Positions 1-64,000 of a stretch of 64,000 nt of DNA are shown piece after piece (position 1 is the first letter of the stretch; each line of letters begins with the position of its first letter). Position numbers and translations under genes: made by a program. The notes below the pieces were generated by a model. It had not been told where the DNA came from. It did not search any database and saw nothing but the letters and a program-made list of their open reading frames with translations. Source of the DNA: Chaetoderma sp. LZ-2023a (lineage: Eukaryota; Mollusca; Caudofoveata; Chaetodermatida; Chaetodermatidae); assembly GCA_034401795.1 (NCBI GenBank), contig CM067367.1, positions 79,005,079 through 79,069,078 of the forward strand, given 5' to 3'.

Positions 1-45
1 TTATTCTACTTTGAATAATACTTACCAGATGTACTATTATGATAA
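1..45. repeat. Inverted repeat partner of 9160-9203
   Basis: The phrase ATACTTACCAGATGTACTAT reappears as its reverse complement at 9160-9203. Its design (AATACTYACC..TATTA) resembles the terminal repeat of the second DIRS element. It may be a DIRS terminal or internal complementary repeat. Confidence 0.55.
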
Positions 46-237
46 ACTCCAGATTCCGACAGCCAAGAAACTCCGGTGGAAGGAGGTGAGGCTCGAAAAA
101 GCTCTCATCTACCATCCGACATAGAAGGTTGTGAAGAGACTGGAACCCCAGCATACGCTTGGGTCCCGCCATCTGACTCATGGAGTGCTAAACTTCCATG
201 GTCTAGACCACGCTTAGCCCCCCAACCCCCTCATTTG

Positions 238-2150
238 TCCGTACAAATTTCAGAAGGCCGTCAAAAGGACAGCAGTAGAGCTTGGGTCATGCCTAATTAA
301 ACTTGGCAAATTGACCGGCTGTCCTGGATATTTAAGTGACTGATTCTTTGCCAGGAAACAAAGACGTGGTAATAGTCTTAAACCGTCACCTGTAACGATA
401 AAACGGTCTTGTTCGGCAGAAAGCGCATGTATTTCGCTTCTCCTTCTCGCCGACGCTGCTCAACCAAGAAAACTGATTTAATAGTTAACAGTTTAACATC
501 TATAGATCTAATTGGTTCAAAGGGAGCATGCCCTAAAACCTGTAGAACAAGAGATAGATTCCATGCTGGGATAGGAATTGGCTGTCTAGGTCGTAGATTG
601 CTCATTCCTTTAATAACTTCATTTAAAGTGTCATTCTCCACTCCTAGTGGCCAGAATGAGAACGACTGAAGCTAATGCAGACTTATATGCTGCTAGGGTT
701 GAAGGTACAAGTTTGGCAACTTCGTATAAATGACAGATAAAATCTGCTACTTGTTGAACAGATGCAGAAAAGGGATTAATAATATCTCTTCCCTTACACC
801 CTGCAAATTTGTTGATTCTATAATTATACAGTACGCCACAAAAATAACATACGAAAAACAAATTTTTTACTGCGGCAAAAGGAAAACAAAAATGCGCCCA
901 TTTTTCTATGCGTAGTAAAACAAAATGCTATATAGAACATCTAGACATTTTCTGACTGGCCTAAACTCTTGTTTTGATGCATCTAATTTGCTTCGACCCA
1001 TTTATTTTTTTCTGACGAGCGTACTGAAATCTTTAAATGCGCTAATAATAATTTTAAATTTAGGAGGTGCTATATATTTGATGCGTGTTTTAAAATGTTA
1101 CGCGCTGGAAATACGACGACACGAACTATTTATCTCGCGTGTGGTCGTCCTGGCATTTACTACTAGTGAAGAGATCTCCGCACACGCGTAATTCCTTCTT
1201 TATATAACCCAAATGTGATGCATATGCGATATTGTGGTGAGCACAGTTAGGCTAGTACGAAAATACAGTTTAAACATTAATACCCTGTATCGGGGACGTT
1301 TGGGAATTTCACCCCCCCCCCCACCCCCGGAAAATCAGTAAACAACAAATAAGTATGTAAGTTAATAGCGCACTCGTAAGCCTCACATGCCGTTTTATTC
1401 CGGGAAAGGTGCTACAGGTATTAGAAGTGAATGTATGGAATTGTATATGACTGTGAAATTTAGTGATAATTTAATATTTAGTAATAGGTTTTGGATTATT
1501 TCTTATATGTGGAGTAGACATAAATAGGCTGTGTCACGTTAAGTTAATTAATACGCGAACGCGATGACAGTAACAGCCCAAATTACAAACGTGTCAAGAA
1601 AATGTATGCTAGCCACCGAACATTTAAACGCGCCTAAATAGTTTGAACTCGTTTAAATCTTCTTCAAAACGGGTCTCAATGCCTTTTTTCGACGCATCCA
1701 CACGCTAAATGAAATTCTTGGTGCGCTAAATCTAATTGACGCAGCGCGGAAACTGTCCCATTTTTTTGGCGTCTTTTTAGCGCTATGGTCCCGGTTTTTT
1801 CCGCGTTTTCTATTAAAGTTATTTTTGCGGCGTACCGTATGTTCTGGTGGTTGACCTCACCCCCCCCCCCACTGGCTGAAGCGACAAACTTCGCTGCTTG
1901 CTCAGAAAAGCCACCCTCAATTGCTCGCTGCTTGATAACATCTATGCAGTCAATTGGAACATCTCCGGTCTGTCGTGGAGATACAGACCTTTGTTCAGAA
2001 AAATCAGATTTCATCTGTCTGGAAGAGGAATTGGATTGCAAACCAGAAGGTCCAGCAGATCCGTAAACAATGATCGGCCTGGCCAATGAGGAGCGATCAG
2101 TAATACTTGCCATATGCCCTCTCATATCTTTCCCAGAACTTTTGGGATGA
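238..2150 (-). pseudogene. DIRS tyrosine recombinase, split by an insertion and 3'-truncated
   Basis: The upstream half (1832-2150) has VPIDCIDVIKQRAIEGGFSE. The downstream half (about 238-834) has YNYRINKFAGCKGRD, AYKSALASVV, GMSNLRPRQPIPIPAWNLSL and DGLRLLPR. The halves are separated by the TIR element at 835-1831. The C-terminal catalytic HxxR and Tyr region, present in the second DIRS copy of this window, is missing. Confidence 0.8.
835..1831. mobile_element. Non-autonomous TIR transposon with GTAC target duplication
   Basis: The ends are GCCACAAAAATAAC and its near-exact inverse GTTATTTTTGCGGC. The direct repeat GTAC lies at 831-834 and 1832-1835. The element interrupts the DIRS recombinase frame, so it is younger than that element. 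It contains no transposase. The superfamily is unclear; 4-bp duplications occur in several. Confidence 0.8.
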
Positions 2151-3529
2151 GAATCGGTGAAGGATACGCGTAAGCGTACCTTCCTTTCCAACTTATCGCC
2201 AGTGCATCTACTGCTAGAGCTAGTTGGTCCGGGATCGGTGACACGTATGTGACCATCTTTGCGTTTCCTTTCATCGCAAATAGATCCACATTTGGCTTTG
2301 GTTGAGCTGCCATTCCGTCGGACGACAAACCGTCCTTCGACTGAGAGCATCCGCTAGGATGTTCAATTTTCCTGGAATGTGTGCTGCCTGAAGAATAACA
2401 TTCCTCTCTTGGCACCACAGCAGAAGGTTCCATATCATCATACACAACTCCTTGGCAGTTCAGATAAGACACCACTGTGGAGTTGCCTGTCCTTATTAGG
2501 ACAATCTTGTCTCAGATTAAGTTCTCGAATTTTCGAAGTGCTAATGCTACCGCTAATAATTCGAGAACATTTATGTTTCTGCGCATTGGTCCGATCCCAT
2601 TCCCCGGACACTGACAGATCGTCCAATACTGCTCCCCAACCCGTCGTCGATGCATTTGTGAAGATGGACATCTGCGGTTGAGGTTGTAGAGGAACACCTC
2701 GCAGGAGATTCTGTTCTGAAAATCACCACTGAAGATGGAATATCAACAGTTCTTTTACTGGAATTCTCAGAGATAACAGATCCGTTCTCTGAGACCAGAA
2801 TGACATTAAGTACATCTGAATCGGCCTGAGTGCCGCATAAGGAACCACCTCTAGAGATACTTGTAAACTTAGTATTCTGAGAAATTGATGCGCCATCAGA
2901 TAGGCTCCTACAGAAAATGACCCCAGAACTGAAATCAAGCTTTTGACTCTGCTCTCCATCGGAAAAGCCACACCGTCCCTGAGATTGAAAAGAATTCCCA
3001 GATACAAACTCTGGAGATGGAGTCAATTCTGATTTCTCTAGATTCACAATCCATCCTAGGTCTTTTAGTAAGACCAGGACTACCTGAAGACTGTTGCGCA
3101 GAGTGACTGGATTCCCCAGCTTCAGCAGTCAGTCGTCTACGTAAGTATGAGCAGCTATATTTCTCCTGCGAAGATAAGTCATTGCGAGAACCACATTGGT
3201 GAAGACCCTTGGGGCTGTGGTCAGACCGAACGGTAACGCATTGGAACGGGAGTCGACGTTAACGGAACTAACGATTGATGGATGAGCCAGTCCAGTTTGT
3301 AGCCGTTTCTTAGCCAATTGCAGACCAAACAATCTTGCACGACCTGTTCCCACTGGTTTGAGAACAGCTGAAGTCTGCCTCCGATGGAAGGAATCTGCAC
3401 ACAGTTCGCGGTTGATGTTGCGCAACAAGACGTTAATTCATTTTGGTTTAGATCCTCGACTCCCTGCATTCCTGGTGCCGCTGGTACGGGTCTCGCCGGA
3501 AGCCCATCAGGACCATCCCCCACGGCCAC
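2122..3529 (-). pseudogene. DIRS reverse transcriptase-RNase H, degenerate
   Basis: Fragments in two or three frames carry GGRLQLFSNQWEQVVQDCLV, LPFGLTTAPRVFTNVVLAM and AAHTYVDD followed by a stop where DIRS enzymes have Trp. Further along come the RNase H-like STTGWGAVLDD and PNVDLFAMKGNA. The RNase H Asp in TDAS is Asn here (TNAS). The protein would copy element RNA into DNA, but this copy is dead. Confidence 0.88.
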
Positions 3530-3530
3530 C

Positions 3531-4820
3531 TCACGGCTTCTTGGAATGACGGCCCGGAACCGCCACCACGGCTATCCTTACGGTAGCCGCCTCATCTCGA
3601 GCCACCACCCTTCCTGTGGTCTTCATACGGCCTCTTATTAGAGAACCTGTATGATGACGAACGGCCAGGTCCCTGAGACCCGGATGCCCGATGGGCATCA
3701 CAGCCAGACGGATGGAAGGGCGATCTTTGACGTTGCCTCTGCTGCTCCTGACGGTGCTGCTTATAGGAGTCCTTTTCGTCGACTTCCACGACTTGCTGAT
3801 GACCTCCTGCTCTGCAACCATGGACACAACCTTGGAGAGAGCTTGTCTTGCCGAGTCGCCAAACAAGCCCGGACCAATGAAGGGCGCAGAAGACAAAGCA
3901 GCCCTCATCTCTGGTCCTGGTTCAACACAATCGATAACCATTATCCTCCGCTTCGCCAATGATCTGGTGATAACCCTGGCCAGGTAATCTTGGGATAAGC
4001 GCATGGTGTTCCGGATAACTCCGGGAGCAGCCTCCGCCACGCAGGTCAGCATCCCCTGCAAGACAGTAAAACCAAGCGAGAGAGCAGCCATAGCCGCTCT
4101 CGCCGCATGCTCAATAAGCGTTAGCTCATTGAAGACATCTTTATTAGTCTGAGAAACCAAGGGTCGAGAACGACCCTTGGATGTCTCAGCTAATGGCCTA
4201 TTCAGTGCTTCACGTTCTCCTACTGAAAGCCGAGGAACACGGGCATACTGATGATAGGCCTGCTCTGGAAAGCGGACCCTACTCCTTATCCCCTTAGGGG
4301 CCTTGGGTAAAGTATACGCCGGCTGAACCAAACGGTACGCCACGACTTCCAACATGACAGAAGTCCAAGTGTTCACGGGTAAAGTTGGCATGGCCGAAGA
4401 GCCACATGACAGAGCTCGAGCCGCACGCTCTGGCATCCGCTCCATCACCGGATCGCGCTAAGACCCATGGTCAGATGTCAACCCGAGATGGTCAGACATC
4501 CAGCCAAGAAGCTGCACACATCCAGCCTTGGTGTAGAATGATGATTCATCCATTAGAGGACTACCATTTGCATCCTCCTCACCCTTGGATGAGAATGCCA
4601 CCGACGATCCATGCTGAGAGCTACGGACCAAACTTCCAATTCGAAGCGGGTCCGTGGCTCGACTACTTACGGCTCCAGTATCTAGCGAATCACCAGATAC
4701 GGAATCACCGCAATCCTTCAGCTTCAGCACGGAAGCCGGGACTACGGCCGCTAACACGGCAGGGTATGGAACTCCGAGGAGCCACCAGTGTCAGTTATGG
4801 ACATATTTGCAGTCAGCCAT
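3531..4820 (-). pseudogene. DIRS Gag-like ORF
   Basis: A single frame runs from ATG at 4818-4820 (MADCKYVHN) to 3531 and is broken by two stops, near 4790 and 4453. The second part is open for 305 residues and contains NKDVFNELTLIEHAARAAMA. No catalytic motif is seen. The Gag call rests on its place just upstream of the reverse transcriptase. Confidence 0.6.
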
Positions 4821-5405
4821 AATCAGTTGAGTATCAATTCTAGACAGTTAGACTCGATACAATAGCCTCTTAATATATAAGAAAGGTGACAAGGTGTTGA
4901 ATATTTTGAAACTAATTTGACTGGACGCTGTTGATGCCTAAGACAAAATTTTCAGTCATTCAAAATAGGCAACAAATTACAAATTAATGTCACCAATGAC
5001 AATTTCTCATTGCAAATGACTTAGTAATAGATGGCAAATGTTCAATTACATATTTTGATGACACAAAGTGGCTAGTATCAACCTGTATCAGTTCTGTCAA
5101 AATGTTACTTATTAGAATCAGTAGAAGACATTTTGGTATACATCTTAGCAACTATGATGCTGAAACCTGATGCTGTCATAGACAGAAACAGCTAATAGAA
5201 ACATATTTGTCAAAATGAACACAAGTTGCTACATGAATTGGAATTGAATTTAAGAATATAGTCTCAGTGCTCTAAGTGTTAACAGACTTGACTGAAAATA
5301 AAATGCCATATCAATATCATCTGAGCATAATAATAAAATAACTATACTTACACTTATTATCTGGTGGTCTCGGCAACTAGAATATATATCAAAGGTAATC
5401 ATATG

Positions 5406-6467
5406 TAGGGCTGCGCGATATACCGATAGCATATTTAAAACCGATATCCTGCACTGACGGTTTCCTAACCGATTATAAAAAATAAATATCGAAAAACCGA
5501 ATATGAACATATTTTAGGTTTTTCGTATCAGGATTGTTAAAAATAAAAGATACTAACGAGCATGAAAATCGTAATGAATAATAATGGCCATACTTTCCAT
5601 TAAGCTATGTTCGAGGCAACTAATAATTGAACGTGGCCCCAATTGCGCATATTGTGTAACTCCATGTAACTCGCTGTACGCCGAGAGAAATCAAGCAGCG
5701 AATTAATTAAATAAATATCCACTCGTCTTTTCTCTGGTAGTCTCAGATAAATTTGCAATATAAAACACAATACTAATGTGGGAATTTGTCATTAAAATTT
5801 GTATCGGGGAAAACATTTCTAAACAACGGCATCCACTTTATTTACGTCACCGGCTAATTAACATAATGCAGTCGTCCCAACACTAAATCGCCCGAATGCA
5901 TCAAAATCTCGCCAATAAATATAATGCTGAATACATTTTGCTGATTAGGATATAATTTCAAATAAAATTATTACTCAAACCGTTTTTAAAACGTTATCTT
6001 CTATACACAATATCATATAAACTTATGAAATTCGCGATCGCAATATTACAGTTAATATTTTCTTCAAGGCATGATTTCGTCCTCGGGCCGAATTGGAAAT
6101 GAAAGCAGAAAGGGAGATAATTACATCATAATTAATTACAATCGCGTGATTTACGTCCTTTCGCAAACTGTTTTGCTGATTTATGATTAATTTTGACAAA
6201 ATAAACGATGTTTATTTAACTGTGCTTAATATTTAGGCGGTCTAATTAATAATTTCACTCCCGCGATGATGGATATTATAAGGTATATTAAGCTTTAAAG
6301 GCGTAAAACGTTACGAAAGTATCAGGGCGTGAAAATACGTTCTGTTTTCGCGCTAATTTTTATCATTTAAATTTTTTGTTTCATGTCCATAAAACCGATA
6401 TTCGGTTAAAACCGATATGAAGTCATATCGAAACCGATATGGCTGTAAGCCAAACCGCACAGCCCTA
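5406..6467. mobile_element. Non-autonomous hAT-like element with 8-bp duplication ATCATATG
   Basis: The TIRs are TAGGGCTGCGCGAT at the left and the inverse of TAGGGCTGTGCGGT at the right. Direct repeats ATCATATG at 5398-5405 and 6468-6475 are exact. The subterminal CCGATATCGG-like repeats suit transposase binding sites. There is no ORF; length is 1062 bp. Confidence 0.92.
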
Positions 6468-6744
6468 ATCATATGTAGACTGTCCAAGATCCAAAAGTTA
6501 GTCAGGGTCTATGTTACTATAACCTTAAGCCAGTTCTTTTCAAAATTGACACAGGAATAGTCTCTATTGTAGTTGCCTGATTGATGATGGATGTATACAG
6601 TTGAGTTTAGAATCACATTTGCACAGAGTAAACACAATTTTGGTTTCTTCTTCTTCTTTTCGTTCGCTGATCAGACTGCCAGTCCTGTAAGTGACTATCG
6701 ACATGATCATAAGCGCTAAGTGCATGGATCCATGGTTTATTAGA

Positions 6745-6883
6745 GTGTGCCGTGCGGCCTGGAACCTCCGTCTTCAGCACTCGAGGTTTCTGTCAGGGTT
6801 ACCTCACCCTTACCTCCTTTAGTCGCCTCGTACGACACGCAGAGGATACGGAAGGTGTATTCTAAGCCCCACCTACAGGGCAA

Positions 6884-6940
<57 letters not shown>

Positions 6941-7000
6941 CACAACTGCATCATCGCAGAGGATACAGGTGTATTTTAAACCCCACCTACAGGGCAAATT
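6745..7000 (+). mobile_element. SINE-like sequence with duplicated tail and TTA repeat
   Basis: Two copies of GCAGAGGATAC...CCCCACCTACAGGGCAAATT flank a perfect TTA microsatellite (6883-6939). This looks like a SINE 3' end with its simple-repeat tail, followed by a second partial copy. The SINE family was not identified. Confidence 0.6.
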
Positions 7001-7035
7001 TTGGTTTCTATATTAATAATAAACACAGGATTCAA

Positions 7036-7899
7036 TGGTTCAGATTATTACAGACGCAAGTTATTTGTTTCCAAATTTTGATTTAGTTGCCCTTATTTTC
7101 CGCAGGTGTGCTAGCCTAGTCTTTTTATCAGCAAGTTTCTGTAAATGCTTAGCCTTTGCTTTCGATAGCTTGTACAGTTCTTTCTTTTCATCAGCTTTCT
7201 TCTTCTTGTCCGCCAACTCTATTTTGAATACGACTCCCTGAGATTATTACATATGTGTGTGTCCACAGGATCATGAATGAAGTTTTTTTTCTACTAAACA
7301 CTTCCAATGCAGTCTTCCCTTGAGCGAGAAGACTATACTTGATGGTTTGAATTGCGTCAAAGGTTTTTCATTTTAATCCTGCCTGATTTTTTGTCAATAA
7401 TGTCACCCATTATGCTGAAGCTGCTCTCAACTTGCGGGCCATGAAAACAGCTTAAAATGGCTAAGACGTATTCCCCCAAACAGTGATACTTCTTCATGAG
7501 TATAGCCCACCATTCATCAATCCTAACAGGCGATTCATCAACATCCAGAGGTGGTGGTAGTGTAGAGTCAACCTGGTATTTGTGGACCTCTGTACTATAG
7601 GACTCTGCTTCTTCAGGAGATAGTATAGTGAGAATAGATGGAAGCTGTTTTAGGCGTGTGGTGGTAATATTTTTGCAGCCTCGCGCTGCATACGATATTA
7701 GATTATCACATATTGTGCACATAACCTTTCCAGGTATGTCAAGTTTTTGGGATATGTAGTCTGCTAAGTCACACGATTTCGGACCAGATTTGTGTTCTAA
7801 TTGAACGGATCGCTACAGCCACTCCCAACAAAATGTATTTTTTATACCTTTGTCCACCTCCAAAATCCTATCAGAATCGTCTCTTAAAATTTTATTCAT
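7036..7899 (-). pseudogene. hAT transposase remnant, catalytic centre deleted
   Basis: From an ATG at 7897-7899 the frame gives ADYISQKLDIPGKVMCTICD, which resembles the N-terminal zinc-finger part of hAT proteins. After one stop (EWL*RSVQ) and with no catalytic core it passes into WWAILMKKYHCLGEYVLAIL and GPQVESSFSIMGDIIDKKSG, the C-terminal hAT dimerisation region. After one frameshift it continues with AIQTIKYSLLAQGKTALEVF, HDPVDTHICNNL and a Lys-rich coiled tail. It is an internally deleted, decayed copy. Confidence 0.8.
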
Positions 7900-8454
7900 G
7901 ATTTTTTGCCTAGCTCATATATGGCACTTAGAAAACCATTATGACAATAGATTGGCTAGCCCCTTCAGTAGATTACTCATTTTACATCCATAGAATATTT
8001 CGCAAGGTCAAATCACGATTTTCAGACTCACAATTAACACTAATTTTTATTTATTTACATGATTTTCACTTTTATATAATGCAAGTCACTCGTTGGTTCA
8101 ATATTCAAGATTTTACTTGTACACAATTAAATATTTTACAACACGGATTCAAAACTTTCAGAACTTCGACAACATTTCTACTTTATAACAACTTTTAACC
8201 GAAACGAATACTGGTAACGCTTACGCTAATCTGAGTATTGTGTAAAACTTTTGTATTATTTCTTTATTATTTCCTATAATTCCATAGATGACGCACGATA
8301 CAAATTAGATTTGATAACCTGTGTAAACTTTTGCGCTTATGGCGGTAAATATTTAGTTGGAAATTTTATGACATTAAATTTCCTGTACTGGTTCCCTGTA
8401 CTGCTTTTGGAATTGGTATCTATAGAACAGTTTAGCGTGCGAGTCGCGGAAATT

Positions 8455-8795
8455 TGCAGTCAGATACACGGAACCAGTCGTGTATAACTTCGAACATAGG
8501 TTCACTGCCGACATAACCTAGTTTCTACTGATTCCCGGTAGTGAATCTGAGATTGTATATAATACACAGTCTATTGGCCTATTATTATGAATTAACGATC
8601 GGATACACGGAACCAGTCTCGTTTAAAGAAATTGCGCAATTCCTGACGTCGACTGGCTGCGGAAACACATCTCTACTGGTTTCGGTAGAGATTTGAGATT
8701 GTACTTGAAATACAGTTTATCAGGGCATTACCGGGAATTAGCGGTCGGGTACAAGGAACCAGCCGTCTTTCAGGAAGTACGTAATTTATGATGTT
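8455..8795. repeat. Tandem repeat, about 140 bp x 2.5 copies
   Basis: The phrase GG(A/G)TACACGGAACCAG recurs at about 8463, 8602 and 8748. Between the copies lie matching blocks GAGATTGTA..ATACA and CGGTAG. It could be subterminal repeats of the surrounding element. It has no coding potential. Confidence 0.65.
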
Positions 8796-9159
8796 TGCCA
8801 GCGCGCATTTAGCGACGATACATCCTTTTATTAGGAATTTTGAGCCGACAAAGCGGAAATAAGGATCTATTCAGGATAGATGTGAAAGATGCCAGATGTC
8901 AGTGTATATTACATACATCAATGTCCCAGCCACCCCCACCCCCAATATTTTCTCATCGAATTTGCATCGATCTCAAGAATGACCCCGGGGGGCAAAAAAC
9001 ATGGAAATCTGCGGATCCGCGGAAAAATCTCATGTCTGCTGTTGTTGGGAATTGATGCGGTACCTGGAGGCTATGGTAATTCCCGGACACGGTATGGGCA
9101 GATCCATGGAGAGTGCAGAGTTTAATTGTTTATTTTGAGCTAGACTCGATAATAGACAT

Positions 9160-9203
9160 TATCATAATAGTACATCTGGTAAGTATAATTCGAAGTAGAA
9201 AAC
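9160..9203. repeat. Possible right terminal repeat of the left DIRS element
   Basis: This stretch is the reverse complement of bases 1-45 over about 40 bp. If it is the DIRS 5' end, 4830-9203 is the leader plus later insertions. Similarity stops abruptly inside it, so the boundary is uncertain. Confidence 0.5.
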
Positions 9204-9302
9204 ATTAGCAGGAAAGTAGCACTCATAAATAAGTTAACATGTTTACAAAACAGAAACAGAAATATGTTTGTTAGTACAACTTTGAACACCATGCAAGAAA
9301 TG

Positions 9303-9404
9303 TTCTGTTGACTATTTTGAACTTAATTTGATTTGAAGTCAAGTGCTGCCTCCTTAGGCAGCAATGGCTTCCACTTAAATTAGGTCCAAAATACTCAACA
9401 GTAT
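9303..9404. repeat. Fold-back MITE (family A)
   Basis: Family A is a palindrome of about 100 bp. One arm is near TTGAATATTTTGAAAC, TAATTTGACTGG follows, a GCTGCC..GGCAGC centre comes next, and the inverse arm ends in ATTCAACAG. This copy lies between exon 17 and the DIRS-related region. Confidence 0.75.
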
Positions 9405-9460
9405 GTTTTATTTTGCTTTGGAAACATGTCAAGTTATTGCTATACACTACTGTAACTTAC

Positions 9461-63939
<54,479 letters not shown>

Positions 63940-64000
63940 CTGAAACAGAGAATGAAATTAATCATTTCAAGATAGGTGCTGCATCTCATTTAGAACTTTG

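Larger units (their letters stand above)
1..4830 (-). mobile_element. DIRS-type tyrosine-recombinase retrotransposon, degenerate
   Basis: Reading leftwards, the element has a Gag-like frame, reverse transcriptase, RNase H and a truncated tyrosine recombinase, the gene order of DIRS elements. All parts carry stops or frameshifts. The left end runs into the window edge. A 997-bp TIR element is inserted within the recombinase. Its 5' leader may extend right to about 9203, where an inverted copy of bases 1-45 is found. Confidence 0.85.

Noticed and set aside
1..9460. TONSL ubiquitin-like and leucine-rich C-terminal exons
   Set aside because: I searched for them on the minus strand, but the region is filled by DIRS, hAT and other repeats. 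No LRR-like exon with splice sites was seen.

Overview
This is eukaryotic, AT-rich, intron- and transposon-dense DNA. It most likely comes from a protostome animal, and probably a lophotrochozoan such as a mollusc. Three things point there: a vertebrate-like TONSL gene with many phased introns; a cluster of hairpins carrying the protostome-specific miR-2 seed; and DIRS, hAT, Tc1 and TTAA-type elements with old degenerate tandem repeats of a kind common in molluscan genomes. The species cannot be fixed from the sequence alone.

The whole window belongs to one minus-strand gene, TONSL (Tonsoku-like, the partner of MMS22L in repairing stalled forks and reading new histone H4). Sixteen exons with matching phases and GT-AG borders run from 63939 down to 9461. 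They encode TPR repeats, an acidic stretch, ankyrin repeats, a low-complexity linker and the start of the ubiquitin-like region. The start-codon exon lies beyond the right edge. The leucine-rich C-terminal exons lie beyond the left edge, because a DIRS-type retrotransposon and other repeats fill 1-9460.

The most notable content is in the 22.6 kb intron 3 (35636-58209). It holds ten hairpins, all on the TONSL strand, whose 3' arm is a miR-2 family microRNA (seed AUCACAG). The three most distal hairpins sit in three tandem copies of a segment of about 1.75-2 kb (36.3-42.0 kb), so the cluster has grown by segmental duplication. No miR-71, the usual partner of this cluster, was found. The same intron carries a DIRS element (52178-57069) with its diagnostic internal complementary region. 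This DIRS has lost its reverse transcriptase, and its tyrosine recombinase carries two stop codons.

The other introns are built from mobile elements. Five non-autonomous hAT-like elements have exact 8-bp target duplications. There is one Tc1 (DD34E) element with a single frameshift and a decayed hAT transposase with its centre deleted. A TIR element with GTAC duplications is inserted into the left DIRS. Dozens of palindromic MITEs belong to two families (TTAA-flanked, and a fold-back core with arms near TTGAATATTTTGAAAC). Several satellites are present (63 bp x 11, about 40 bp in two blocks, about 160 bp x 6, GTGC and CA microsatellites). Small open reading frames inside these repeats are not genes.
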